Positions 16,344-25,363 of a DNA stretch of 64,000 nucleotides are shown here, piece after piece (position 1 is the first letter of the stretch; each line of letters opens with the position of its first letter). Position numbers and translations under genes: made by a program. The stretch is from assembly GCA_028285345.1 (NCBI GenBank), contig JANQPT010000061.1:62001-126000 (forward strand). Direction: 5' to 3'. The notes below the pieces were generated by a model that searched no databases, was not told the origin of the DNA, and saw only the letters and a program-made list of their open reading frames with translations. Source of the DNA: Planctomycetales bacterium. Lineage in GTDB: Bacteria; Planctomycetota; Planctomycetia; Planctomycetales; Planctomycetaceae.

Positions 16344-18653
16344 TTACGGCTGGTCCGCGAACTCCCCGTCGGTGAGATCGGAGTCGCCGAATTCCACCTC
16401 TTGAAAATCGTTGTCACGATCGCTGTTGCCGACCCCGAACAGGATTTCCGAGCGAGTCGGTCCCGCGGAGGTTTGATCATCGTCGTAACCTTTGCCGGTC
16501 GGAGGCATGGGAGCCTTTGAATCCGTTCCCGCCGGTGCTCCGGGGGTGGTTTCATCGTGCGTTCCCGAGGACTCGGCGGGCGGTGCGGGCGGGACGTAGG
16601 TGCCGCCGTCGCTGCCGCCGGTATTGCCGTTGGCGTCGCCCGACAGATGCAGGGCTCCGTCACCGGTGAATTCGACCGTGCCCATCACGCGTCCATGGTT
16701 GACGAACGGCGCCGGCTCGGAGTGCATGAATTCGGCGTCAAAGGCATGGCTGCGGGCCCACGCTTTCTGCAGAGCTTGCTCATACGCTTCGGGACTCCAG
16801 CCACCCTCGGCCAGATGGATGTTGTTGTATTCCAACAGCGTTCCTTTGCGGAACTGAATGTTGGTGATGGCCTTGGTGTATTCGATGACGCTGGTGAAAT
16901 AGTCGATTTGTGCACGGGCCAACCGTGTTTGGGCTTGCAGCAGCAAGTCCAACGTCTTCGTGCCGACGGTATATTCCGCTTCAAAGGCGGAGAGTTGCTT
17001 CTCGGCGGCGCGGGTTTGGTTGAAGCGGGTCTGTGCCGTTTGGTAATTCAGATGCAACGCTTGAAACGCGTCGGCCAATTCGTGGCTGATTTCGATTTCC
17101 TGGGTGGCCAAGACCTCACGAGCTTGAGCCAGCCGCAATTCGAGGTTACGGACTTGTGCCAGGGCGCTTCTCAGACCGAGCGGCATGGAGAACTGGAGTC
17201 CAACTTGCCAGCCGGTTTCGCTGCCCTGCGTCAGCCGTTCGTAGGCGCTTTGCAGACCCTGGGCCGTTCCGGCAGCATCGTCGTCGTTGTCGCCGAACAG
17301 ATTGTCGCCGAACATGTTCACTTTATAGAGTGAGACAAAATCCAAGCGCGGATTGGCTAGATTCTCCGCGGCGATCAACTGCAGATCCAAACTTTTGATG
17401 TTCCACTTCTGACGACGAAGTTCCGTCCGCCGAGTCAGTGCTTCCGCCAAGGCGACATACCAATCGGGAAGGAATTCCGCGGTGATCGGTACGTCCGACG
17501 GTTGAATGACTCGGCCGTCGTTGACCGGCAGCCCGATGAGCCGCCGCAACTCGAGTTCCATCGAGTAGATGTTATTCAGTTCGACTTCCGCACGTGCTTT
17601 GGCCGCGAACCACTGTTCGCGGGCTTGGGCTTCGTCGGCGGCACTTCCGCCGCGAGCACCGATGATGTACTTGGCATAGACTTCGCGCCAGGTCCGCATG
17701 GCGCTGTTACGGGCGACGGTTTCGGCGTCAAAGCGTCGGTAGGCCAGATACAGGTTCCAATAAATGTCTTCGACGTCTTTGACCATGTTGCGGACTTGCA
17801 TTTCAAAATCCGCGATGGTGATGTCATTGTTAATGCGGGCGATCACAACACCTTGGTTGACACCGCTAAGCCCTTGAATGTTTTGCGACACCGGTCCTGC
17901 GATCCGGGTGACTTCCGCTCCGCCGCCGGCCCACAACGGCCTGCGATAGGTGAGTTGGACGTCTCCTGTATAGACCGACGGGAAGAGGTTGCCCGGGGAG
18001 TTGTTGTACAGATAATTAACTCTGTGTGAGAGGGCGAGTTGGCCGCCGTCGCCTTGTGTCTTGGCGAGTTCCGCTTGAAATTGAGCACTGTCCGACTGCA
18101 GCGTCGCACCGTCGGGCACGCCGCCGGCCAGGAACAAGTTGTTTTGAATCAGCTCGTCGCGTCCCCAAACCATGCTCGTGGTAAATTGGGTGTCGAATTC
18201 GGCGAGCGCGGCCGTTTCGCCCCGTCCCCCGAACAAGACGCCGCTCTCTTGAATCGACGGAGACCAAACGGACCCGGCGGCTTCCGGAGCGCGGACGATG
18301 GTGCTGGTGGCCGTGCCTCCGGCGGCGCCGCTATTGATCGCACCCGTGCCGGTACGGTTGGAGGAGCGGATGATCTTATTGTGCAAGAGGGCTAGGTGAA
18401 CCGCCTCGGCGAGGGGCATTTCCCAGATCTCGTCATGGTTGCGGTCGCGCACGTTGCGGGGGGGATTCGCAAATGTCGCCGTCTCCGTCGGCGTTTCGCA
18501 CGCATCGGGATAGGCGATCTCCGACGCGCTTCCCTTGTAGTATTCCAATTGGGCATCACCCCAATAGGTCAACGTCGGATTGCTCGCGCACCCGGCCAAC
18601 ATGCAGGTGATCAACAACAGACTAACGAGTTGCCGGAATGATCGCTTTCGCAT
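16344..18653 (-). CDS. TolC-family outer-membrane efflux lipoprotein
   Basis: The product has 769 residues with a lipobox near residue 22 (LAGC). The core (about 75-600) shows alternating long helices typical of outer-membrane efflux proteins: EAVHLALLHNKI, the paired coiled-coil regions and VGTKTLDLLLQAQTRLARAQIDYF. Such proteins form the outer-membrane tunnel of type I secretion or tripartite efflux pumps. Distinctive are a long N-terminal insertion and a low-complexity acidic tail rich in Gly/Pro/Asp (about 640-769). No membrane-fusion or inner pump gene is adjacent; it is convergent with the ExbB/ExbD-like cluster. Confidence 0.85.
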   Translation of the reverse strand: MRKRSFRQLVSLLLITCMLAGCASNPTLTYWGDAQLEYYKGSASEIAYPDACETPTETATFANPPRNVRDRNHDEIWEMPLAEAVHLALLHNKIIRSSNRTGTGAINSGAAGGTATSTIVRAPEAAGSVWSPSIQESGVLFGGRGETAALAEFDTQFTTSMVWGRDELIQNNLFLAGGVPDGATLQSDSAQFQAELAKTQGDGGQLALSHRVNYLYNNSPGNLFPSVYTGDVQLTYRRPLWAGGGAEVTRIAGPVSQNIQGLSGVNQGVVIARINNDITIADFEMQVRNMVKDVEDIYWNLYLAYRRFDAETVARNSAMRTWREVYAKYIIGARGGSAADEAQAREQWFAAKARAEVELNNIYSMELELRRLIGLPVNDGRVIQPSDVPITAEFLPDWYVALAEALTRRTELRRQKWNIKSLDLQLIAAENLANPRLDFVSLYKVNMFGDNLFGDNDDDAAGTAQGLQSAYERLTQGSETGWQVGLQFSMPLGLRSALAQVRNLELRLAQAREVLATQEIEISHELADAFQALHLNYQTAQTRFNQTRAAEKQLSAFEAEYTVGTKTLDLLLQAQTRLARAQIDYFTSVIEYTKAITNIQFRKGTLLEYNNIHLAEGGWSPEAYEQALQKAWARSHAFDAEFMHSEPAPFVNHGRVMGTVEFTGDGALHLSGDANGNTGGSDGGTYVPPAPPAESSGTHDETTPGAPAGTDSKAPMPPTGKGYDDDQTSAGPTRSEILFGVGNSDRDNDFQEVEFGDSDLTDGEFADQP

Positions 18654-18977
18654 AATGCGTCCTTGCGGTCTGGGATCCGTTGTATTCTAAGAGTCGTTTC
18701 CAACCCCGTTGTTGCACTAATGGGGACATGACCGAACGTCTGTTCCAGCAGTGCACCATCGTTACGAATGGTCGACCCACTCTTTGCCCAATTTGTGGAC
18801 GGTCGAGTCGTCAGGGTAGACCCACTGCTCGATCGTCCATTATGTGGTTTTTGCCCCAAGTCCCCGAATTGCAGCTCACAAGAGCGTGACGATGTTCATC
18901 TTGAATTGCGGGACCGCGCAGGCATCCATTAGTCATACACCTGGCGCGTTAAAACCGTTATAAGCAGTATCGGCGCT
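18654..18977. other. Gene-free stretch before the TolC-like gene
   Basis: About 320 bp separate the TolC-like gene and the Mpo1-like gene, both on the minus strand. Short frames here have no start signals or recognisable products. No clear promoter hexamers or hairpins were found. Confidence 0.4.
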
Positions 18978-19259
18978 CTAATCGTCAAACTTTGACTCTT
19001 TTGAAGAGGGGGCAACTGCAACATACGGCTTGCCCAAGAGTTTTTTGACGACGATCATCTCGCCCGCGTCGTTGCCTTCGATCGCGTGGCCGAGGAATTG
19101 CAGTGCGTATCCAGCAAGAAACGCTCCCAACGCCCACTGCCAATTGCCATCCACAAGAAAGATGACGGGCAGCACAAATGTGACCGGCAGTCCCACAAGA
19201 TGCAGCAGCCGGTTGGCCCAGTGTTGGTGTCTTTCGAGATAATTCTTCAAGAATTTCAC
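18978..19259 (-). CDS. Mpo1-like (DUF962) membrane protein
   Basis: This is a 93-residue protein with two membrane segments (about 22-38 and 42-60). It carries HQHWANRLLHLVGLP at the N-terminus and GHAIEGNDAGE after the second span; paired histidines at these places are the hallmark of the DUF962/Mpo1-like family. The yeast member Mpo1 is an iron-dependent dioxygenase acting on 2-hydroxy fatty acids. The bacterial role is not known, so the same chemistry is only a possibility. serC lies 39 bp upstream on the same strand. Confidence 0.65.
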   Translation of the reverse strand: MKFLKNYLERHQHWANRLLHLVGLPVTFVLPVIFLVDGNWQWALGAFLAGYALQFLGHAIEGNDAGEMIVVKKLLGKPYVAVAPSSKESKFDD

Positions 19260-19298
19260 GTTCCGTGCACCTTGAGATCACTGATCACGGGAGCAGCT

Positions 19299-20378
19299 TC
19301 ATTTGTGGTCTTCTTCGAATCGCCGCATGTAGTCGATGAGCGCGTCCACGCCAGCGGGCGGAAACGCGTTATAAAGACTGGCGCGCATGCCGCCCACGCT
19401 ACGATGGCCTTTCAGGCCGCTCAGTCCGGCGGCTTCAGCACCTTTGAGGAATTCCGCATTCAAATCATCATCGCCGGTGACGAACGTGACGTTCATCATC
19501 GAGCGACTGTCCGGGTCGGCGGTTCCGGAGAACAGTCGGCTCTGATCGAGATAGTCATAGAGCGTTTGCGCCTTGGCTCGGTTGGATTGCTCCAGCGCGG
19601 CTAATCCGCCCTGCGCCTTGATCCACTTGAACACCAGATTCATGATGTAAATCCCGAACGTCGGCGGGGTATTGAACATCGATTGGTGCTTGGCGTGGGT
19701 GCGGTATTGCAGCATCGTGGGTAGGTCTTCGCTGCCGCGCTGGACCCAGTCATCGCGAATAACTACGAGCGTCACCCCGCTGGGGCCGAGGTTCTTTTGG
19801 GCGCCGGCGTAAATGATCGCATGTTTTGAGACTTCGATCGGCCGCGAGAAAATATCGCTACTCATATCGCACACCAGCGTGCCGTCGGCCGTCTGAGGCG
19901 GCGCGGCATATTGCGTACCGAAGATCGTGTTGTTGGACGTGTAGTGCGTATAAACGGCTTCCGTCGTGAATTCTGGTTCACGGGGGATGTAACAGAAATT
20001 GCGATGTTCGCTGCTGCCGACGACATTGATCGTGCCAAACCGGCGAGCTTCCGCGACGGCTTTCTTGGCCCAAGATCCGGTGACCAGGTAGTCGGCCGTC
20101 TGGTCTTCCGAGAGGAAATTCATCGGGACCGTGAAGAATTGCGTCGACGCGCCGCCCTGTAGGAAGAGCACGTGGTAATTGTCGGGAATCCCCGCTAATT
20201 CGCGGCATAGGGCCTCAGTCTCTTCGTAGACACCTAAAAAGGCTTTGCCGCGATGAGAGTGCTCCATAATCCCCACTCCGGTGTCGCCCAGAGCGAGTAG
20301 ATTGTCCCGTGCTTCTTCAAGGACCTCGACGGGCAAAACGGCGGGGCCAGCGGAGAAATTGTGAATCCGTGATGTCAT
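19299..20378 (-). CDS. serC: Phosphoserine aminotransferase
   Basis: This PLP enzyme of 359 residues converts 3-phosphohydroxypyruvate and glutamate to phosphoserine (serine synthesis) and can also serve the pyridoxal pathway. Motifs seen are HNFSAGPAVLPVEVLE, MEHSHRGKAF, FLQGGASTQFF, SSDIFSRPI, the Schiff-base lysine in AGAQKNLGPSG and GLKGHRSVGGMRASLYNAF at the end. A good promoter lies 50-80 bp upstream. Single gene or with the Mpo1-like gene behind it. Confidence 0.97.
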   Translation of the reverse strand: MTSRIHNFSAGPAVLPVEVLEEARDNLLALGDTGVGIMEHSHRGKAFLGVYEETEALCRELAGIPDNYHVLFLQGGASTQFFTVPMNFLSEDQTADYLVTGSWAKKAVAEARRFGTINVVGSSEHRNFCYIPREPEFTTEAVYTHYTSNNTIFGTQYAAPPQTADGTLVCDMSSDIFSRPIEVSKHAIIYAGAQKNLGPSGVTLVVIRDDWVQRGSEDLPTMLQYRTHAKHQSMFNTPPTFGIYIMNLVFKWIKAQGGLAALEQSNRAKAQTLYDYLDQSRLFSGTADPDSRSMMNVTFVTGDDDLNAEFLKGAEAAGLSGLKGHRSVGGMRASLYNAFPPAGVDALIDYMRRFEEDHK

Positions 20379-20427
20379 TGGAACGGCGCCTGCAATACCA
20401 CAGTTCTGTCTCGAATCAGTTTTCTAG

Positions 20428-20457
20428 GCTATAGCGTTTGACAGACTGATTCGTCAA
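20428..20457 (-). promoter_or_regulatory. Sigma-70-type promoter for serC
   Basis: On the minus strand TTGACG (20457-20452), an 18-bp spacer and TATAGC (20433-20428) give a plausible promoter about 50 bp before the serC start. Confidence 0.5.
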
Positions 20458-20512
20458 TGGTTCGGTCGCGTTGCAGGCATCGCCCCGGAGAACGATTGGC
20501 CCAGTGTCGAGT

Positions 20513-21547
20513 CTAGCTGGCGTGCCGCGGGTGGATGACAAGTTCCAAGATTCGCCGGTCCCGCACGACTTCGAGTGCGAGTTGAGTCTCTTGCCGGCCG
20601 GCGGTGAGCAGACGGTGAAGGTCGTCCACGTCGGTCACGATCCGTCCGCTGAGCGAGATGACCAAATCTCCGGCCTGCACACCCGTTTGCGCAGCAGGCC
20701 CCCCCGGTTCGACCGACACCACTTCAACGGCGCGATCGGAGAGAAGGTCTAGTTCTCGGACGATGAATCGCGGAACGGGGACAGCGGTTCCGACGATTCC
20801 CAGGTAAGGTCGCCGCACTGATCCGTGGGCGATGATCTCGCTGATCACCCAGCGTGCCGTATCGGCGGGGACCGCGAATCCGAGTCCTTGAGCCAGCGCG
20901 ACGATTGCGGTGTTGATCCCGACGACCTTGCCGTGCGAGTCGACGAGCGGTCCGCCGGAGTTTCCGGGATTCAACGGGGCGGAGTGTTGTACGATGTTTT
21001 CGATCAATCGGCCGGATTGGCTTCGCATCGACCGGCCCACGGCGCTGACAATGCCGGTGGAGACGGTCGCCTGAAATCCGAGCGGGTCGCCAATCGCGAT
21101 CACCAGTTGGCCGACCCGCAAGCCGCCAGATTCGCCAAGTTGCGTATACGGGAGATCTCCGGCCGCGATGCGAATCAGAGCCACGTCAGTTGCCGGATCA
21201 TCGCCGACGAGTTGCGCGTCTAAACGGTCGCCGTCGTGCGTGATGACCCTCAGGTGATCCTGTCCGTGGACCACGTGACTGTTGGTCAGCGCGTACCCGT
21301 CGGGAGTGACGATGAACCCCGATCCACTCCCGCTGCGCGGACCGCGTTCTTCTGCGGTGACTCCGATGACGGCAGGAGAGACATCGTCGACGACCTGAAT
21401 GACCGCACGGGAATACGCGTCGAGAAGATTGGCATCAGGGTTGTCGTCGTCACCCGAGCGACGTGCGCCGTCAGGTTGGGGCTGACCGTCGTGCGGGGCT
21501 TGAATCAATTTCAACAAGTTATGTTGTTGAGGACTGATCAATGACAT
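20513..21547 (-). CDS. HtrA-like S1C serine protease with PDZ domain, no export signal
   Basis: This trypsin-like protease has a complete triad: His91 (TNSHVV), Asp121 (ATDVALI) and Ser197 (NPGNSGGPL). One PDZ domain follows (about 235-340: VEPGGPAAQTGVQAGDLVISLSG). At 344 residues it is shorter than DegP and, unusually, has no signal peptide or membrane anchor; the N-terminal 40 residues are polar. It should therefore stay in the cytoplasm unless the start is mis-placed. Role in protein quality control is inferred from the family. Confidence 0.85.
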   Translation of the reverse strand: MSLISPQQHNLLKLIQAPHDGQPQPDGARRSGDDDNPDANLLDAYSRAVIQVVDDVSPAVIGVTAEERGPRSGSGSGFIVTPDGYALTNSHVVHGQDHLRVITHDGDRLDAQLVGDDPATDVALIRIAAGDLPYTQLGESGGLRVGQLVIAIGDPLGFQATVSTGIVSAVGRSMRSQSGRLIENIVQHSAPLNPGNSGGPLVDSHGKVVGINTAIVALAQGLGFAVPADTARWVISEIIAHGSVRRPYLGIVGTAVPVPRFIVRELDLLSDRAVEVVSVEPGGPAAQTGVQAGDLVISLSGRIVTDVDDLHRLLTAGRQETQLALEVVRDRRILELVIHPRHAS

Positions 21548-21684
21548 TGTGCGGCTCGCTTTCGTCGAGTTCAGTGATCGCGATTGAGTACTCGAGCGTG
21601 GCGAAATTGTTCGAGTCCGCCTATGAAGAAGTCAAGCAGGCGGGCGCGCGTGCTGTTCATTCCGTGCAGTGATTTCACGGGAAA

Positions 21685-22413
21685 CTACGTGCAAAAGGCG
21701 GCAATCAGTCCGGAGAGGACAATTCCATCCCACGTTCCCGCTCCGCCGATGCTCACCCTGCCGACTGAGATTTTGTGGAAATCCTTCCAGTGCAGCAAAT
21801 CAGCGCCGATGAGCGGTCCGGTGATTCCGATGACAAATGCAACCGGTGCCCGCATTTCGTCGAACTCGGGACCGGGTAGCCCGATATAAGTCGCAGTGAT
21901 GGCGGTCAGCGGCGCGACGAAAAACGGCAGGGCGATTCCGTGCTGGGGGATGATGCGAGCGAGACGATAACACAACGTCGAGTTCAGCAGCACGCCGATC
22001 AGAGTGACGCCAAGAGCTGTCGACGCGTCCGCCACGATCATGCGGAGCATGTGCGTCGCCAGCAGTACCGGGATGACGCAGCCGCCCACATTTACTGCGA
22101 CAATCGTCTCCATCTTCAGACGAGTGTACCGCGGAAAAAGCTGTCGTCCGGCGAGCGGTTCAAACACGGGAACCGTTACTTCGCGGTCGGTGGGCAGGCG
22201 CGCGACAGGGATGTTGATCAGCGATCCGATCAACAGGCCAAATATGATCAGCACAGCCGCCGGTGCAGACAGGTGCAGGTTGCGCAACGCTTCGGTCAGC
22301 AAATTCACGAATAAAAACGGTACCAAGCAGAGCCAGAACGTGGTGAGCAGCAGTACCAAACAGCCCGCGGCCCGAAAGCCGCGCAATAAATCACCCTCGG
22401 TTGGTGATGACAT
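21685..22413 (-). CDS. DUF1614 multi-pass membrane protein
   Basis: The product has 242 residues with about seven hydrophobic segments. The segments LLIGSLINIPVARLP, VAVNVGGCVIPVLLATHML, and the end GGAGTWDGIVLSGLIAAFCT match the DUF1614 family of integral membrane proteins without known function. It is divergent from the aminotransferase gene (162 bp between starts) and 137 bp upstream of the HtrA-like gene on the same strand. Confidence 0.75.
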   Translation of the reverse strand: MSSPTEGDLLRGFRAAGCLVLLLTTFWLCLVPFLFVNLLTEALRNLHLSAPAAVLIIFGLLIGSLINIPVARLPTDREVTVPVFEPLAGRQLFPRYTRLKMETIVAVNVGGCVIPVLLATHMLRMIVADASTALGVTLIGVLLNSTLCYRLARIIPQHGIALPFFVAPLTAITATYIGLPGPEFDEMRAPVAFVIGITGPLIGADLLHWKDFHKISVGRVSIGGAGTWDGIVLSGLIAAFCT

Positions 22414-22575
22414 TCATGGTCTCCAGGGGGTATTAGGATCTCGGCGGCCGGTGACGGAAAAGTCGAGAGGGCCGCCTCGCCGCCAAGCTGAAAGCCTTGC
22501 AATTGTTCGTTCGGAAGATGACGATGTCATCGACTCCCGAATTGTGAGCGATTTCTTGTTTGAAGGCCAGCAGAG

Positions 22576-23955
22576 ATGTCGGAGAAACTTCTCGACAGTC
22601 ATTCCAACTCGTTTCGGACCGTTGCGGAGAACGTTGCGCCTGTTGAGACGCCCTATCGCAGAATCAACACTGCCCTGCCCGCTCCCGACACATTGGAGTT
22701 GTTGGCCGAAGCGGAGTCGTGTTTCCCGGAGGTCAATTGTTACCAGCCTCCCATCATGTGGGAACGGGCTGAAGGTTATCAGGTTTTTGACCGCGCCGGA
22801 AATTGTTGGATTGACTTCAGCTCAACTGCGGTGATGTGCAATAGCGGCCACGGCCACCCCGCAATTCGCGCCGCATTAGAGGAGCATGTTCGCCACGGAT
22901 TGTTGGCGCAGTTTAGTTTCGCCTCGGAGATTCGTGTGAAACTGGCCCAGCGCCTGGTGGAACTTGCGCCTGAAGGAATTGACAAAGCGTATCTGTGGAC
23001 TGTCGGTTCGGAGGCGATTGAGGCGGCGCTGCGATTGGCCCGCGAATGGGGGCAGCGGCAGAATCCGGAAAAGTATCATGTGCTGGCCTTTCGCGGCGAT
23101 TACCACGGCTGGACGCTAGGGGCCCATCAGCTTTCGGGAGAGAGTGCGGCAAAACCGTGGCTGAAGCATCCCGACGCGGCGATCCATCATCTACCATTTC
23201 CTGATCCTGGCGCGGAGTCTCCCGCCGGCTTTGACTCGTTGAATCAAAGCTTGTCCGATCGAGGGATTGTCCCAGGACAAATCGCGGCTGTGTTTATCGA
23301 AACGATACAAGGTTGGGGAGCACTCCCCCTTTGCCGGGAGTATGTGCAACAACTGAGACGGTGGGCGGATGAGCATCGCGTTCTGTTAGTTTTTGATGAA
23401 ATCCAGACGGGGTTTGGACGTACAGGTAAACTGTTCGGCCATGAGCACTATGATGTGCGCGCGGATTTGCTGTGTGTCGGCAAGGGGCTCACTTCCTCGT
23501 TGCCGCTGGCAGCAGTTTTGGGACCAGGGGAGATTCTTGATTTGCTGTACCCTGGTGAGATCACGACAACACATGCGGGCCACCCGCTTTGTTGCGCGGC
23601 TGCACTTGCCAATCTGGATGTCATTTTCGAGGAGGGGCTGATCGAGAAGGCTCGGCGTACCGGTGAGATCGCGCGCGAGGAACTGCAGGGTTTACAGAGG
23701 CGGTTTCCGGACCGCATCTCACGAGTCAGCGGATTGGGTTTGCTCAATGCGATTCATCTGCGCAGTCCGAAAGACGGATCGCCGGATGAGCGACTCGCCC
23801 GGGAACTGACATGGGCTGCGGTGAAACGTGGAGTGATGTTGTTTCAGACCAATCGCCCGACGGTCAAGATCTGTCCGCCGCTGATAATTCCACCCGAAGC
23901 GGTCGTCGATGGAATATCCGCCATCGGCGAGGCATTGGAAGAGTTGATATCCTAG
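22576..23955 (+). CDS. Class III aminotransferase (4-aminobutyrate type)
   Basis: This PLP-dependent enzyme of 459 residues has the class III motifs CNSGHGHPAI, TVGSEAIEAALRLAR, FRGDYHGWTLGAH, FIETIQGWG, LVFDEIQTGFGRTGK and the Schiff-base lysine in CVGKGLTSSLPLAAVLG. Substrate is not resolvable; the family covers 4-aminobutyrate, ornithine, beta-alanine and related omega-amino acids. The N-terminal 60 residues are longer than in GabT. No partner dehydrogenase is adjacent. A copy of the 76-bp repeat begins 17 bp after its stop. Confidence 0.88.
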   Translation: MSEKLLDSHSNSFRTVAENVAPVETPYRRINTALPAPDTLELLAEAESCFPEVNCYQPPIMWERAEGYQVFDRAGNCWIDFSSTAVMCNSGHGHPAIRAALEEHVRHGLLAQFSFASEIRVKLAQRLVELAPEGIDKAYLWTVGSEAIEAALRLAREWGQRQNPEKYHVLAFRGDYHGWTLGAHQLSGESAAKPWLKHPDAAIHHLPFPDPGAESPAGFDSLNQSLSDRGIVPGQIAAVFIETIQGWGALPLCREYVQQLRRWADEHRVLLVFDEIQTGFGRTGKLFGHEHYDVRADLLCVGKGLTSSLPLAAVLGPGEILDLLYPGEITTTHAGHPLCCAAALANLDVIFEEGLIEKARRTGEIAREELQGLQRRFPDRISRVSGLGLLNAIHLRSPKDGSPDERLARELTWAAVKRGVMLFQTNRPTVKICPPLIIPPEAVVDGISAIGEALEELIS

Positions 23956-23972
23956 CGAATTAATTCCAAGTC

Positions 23973-24048
23973 GTTTCAAAACCCTCTGACGCATCGCGCC
24001 GACACTTTTTCGTAAGAATCTCAAACAGGCACAAGCGGGTTTTGAAAC
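23973..24048 (+). repeat. 76-bp inverted-repeat element, copy 2
   Basis: Arms GTTTCAAAACCC (23973-23984) and GGGTTTTGAAAC (24037-24048). The centre has TCTGACGCATCGCGCCGACA and TCTCAAACAGGC as in the other copies, with small changes (CACAAGC for CGCAACC). It ends 33 bp before the next start codon and runs in the opposite direction to copy 1. Confidence 0.9.
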
Positions 24049-24081
24049 TGGTTCTCGTTGTTTTGTGTATGGGATGCCGTC

Positions 24082-25281
24082 ATGAGAAATTGGTGTTTGC
24101 GATCGGCCGGTTTGTTTGTGTTGATGCTATCGACCGTCGCTGCGGACGAACCTCGTGTTCACTCTGTCGACGTTGACCGGCAGACTCATTTGGCCGCCGC
24201 AACGGTCGTCAATGACGTTGCGCTGGCTCACACCTCTCAAATTCTCCCTCTGAATGCGTCAGGCGAGATCATCGGTGCTGACGATGTGGCTGCACAGACT
24301 CGTGCGTTGCTCAAAAAGTTGAATGCCGTGCTCAAGCTGGCCAACGCCGAGCAGGGACGCATCGTGAAGCTGAATCTCTACTTGGCGGACGACGACCTCT
24401 TCGGGGAGGTCCAACAGACATTGTCCGAGCACTTCTCACAGGATGATGCCCCGGCAGTAAGTTATGTGAGTGGGCAGTTGGCTAAGCCGGGAGTGCTCGT
24501 CGCACTCGACGCCGTGGCAGCGGTTCCCGGTCAAGGGCCGAAGAAGGTCGAGCACGCGGCTATTACAGGCGAGCCGCGAGAGTCGCCAGTCCAGGTATCA
24601 GTGTTGCCCCGCGGCGGTGTCGTCTACATTTCCGGGCAGGCGGAAAAGGGTGAGACGCTTGCGGAGTGCACGCGAAACACACTAGCGGGTCTGCAGCGTA
24701 CGTTGGAGTTCTTGAAGCTGGATCGCCGTCACGTTGTGCAGTTGAAATCGTTCTTGAACCCCATGTCGAAACTAGCGGCCGTCGAGGGTGAGATCGCGGC
24801 GCACTTCAAGGGCGGTCCGGTGCCGGCTCACATACCCGTGGAGTGGACGTCAGCCGGGCGGATTGAAATCGAGTTGATTGCGTTTGTTCCCAGTGCTGAG
24901 GAGCCCGGTACAGAGGGAGTTTTGAACTTTCAAACTCCTCCCTGGATGAAATCGTCACCTGTGTTCAGCCGGCTGGCAGTGGTTCGGGGCGGCAAACGCC
25001 TTTACGTCTCCGGCTTGTATGGACGGAATTCAACGGACGAGATTCCCTCGATCTTTGAGCAATTACGGATGCTGTTGCGAAAGACCCGCAGCGATTTCGA
25101 TCATCTTGCCAAAGCCACCTACTATGTTGCGACCGACTCGGTCAGCCGCGAATTGAACGAGTATCGACCCGGCGTATACAATCCACAAAGGCCGCCCGCG
25201 GCGTCGAAAGCCGCTGTCCGCGGGGTCGGGCGATCAAGCCGTTCGATCACAATGGATATGATCGCGGTCATTTCGAAATAG
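24082..25281 (+). CDS. Secreted protein with three tandem Rid (YjgF/RidA) domains
   Basis: The product has 399 residues: a signal peptide (about 1-22, ending STVAAD) and three Rid-fold repeats at about 30-155, 165-280 and 290-395. Each shows an opening strand, an allele of VYISGQA or LYVSGLYG, a helix with LLKKLNAVLKLA, LAGLQRTLEFLKL or LRMLLRKTRSDF, and a closing strand. RidA itself hydrolyses reactive enamines in the cytoplasm; the RidA catalytic Arg is not obvious in all three copies, so an enzymatic role outside the cytoplasm is uncertain. The ATG at 24082 gives a proper signal peptide. Confidence 0.75.
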   Translation: MRNWCLRSAGLFVLMLSTVAADEPRVHSVDVDRQTHLAAATVVNDVALAHTSQILPLNASGEIIGADDVAAQTRALLKKLNAVLKLANAEQGRIVKLNLYLADDDLFGEVQQTLSEHFSQDDAPAVSYVSGQLAKPGVLVALDAVAAVPGQGPKKVEHAAITGEPRESPVQVSVLPRGGVVYISGQAEKGETLAECTRNTLAGLQRTLEFLKLDRRHVVQLKSFLNPMSKLAAVEGEIAAHFKGGPVPAHIPVEWTSAGRIEIELIAFVPSAEEPGTEGVLNFQTPPWMKSSPVFSRLAVVRGGKRLYVSGLYGRNSTDEIPSIFEQLRMLLRKTRSDFDHLAKATYYVATDSVSRELNEYRPGVYNPQRPPAASKAAVRGVGRSSRSITMDMIAVISK

Positions 25282-25363
25282 GTTTTGGGGTTTAGACTGG
25301 CGTGTCGCGATTTGGAACCGTAACCCCGGTTTGGTGGCCTGAGCCTTGTACCTGATTCCTTTC

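Noticed and set aside
18680..18889. 69-residue frame upstream of the TolC-like gene
   Set aside because: No ribosome binding site and no protein-like pattern.
24916..24938. Hairpin GGAGTTT/AAACTCC that resembles the repeat arms
   Set aside because: It is inside the Rid gene coding sequence, in a clear reading frame, and lacks the 76-bp core.
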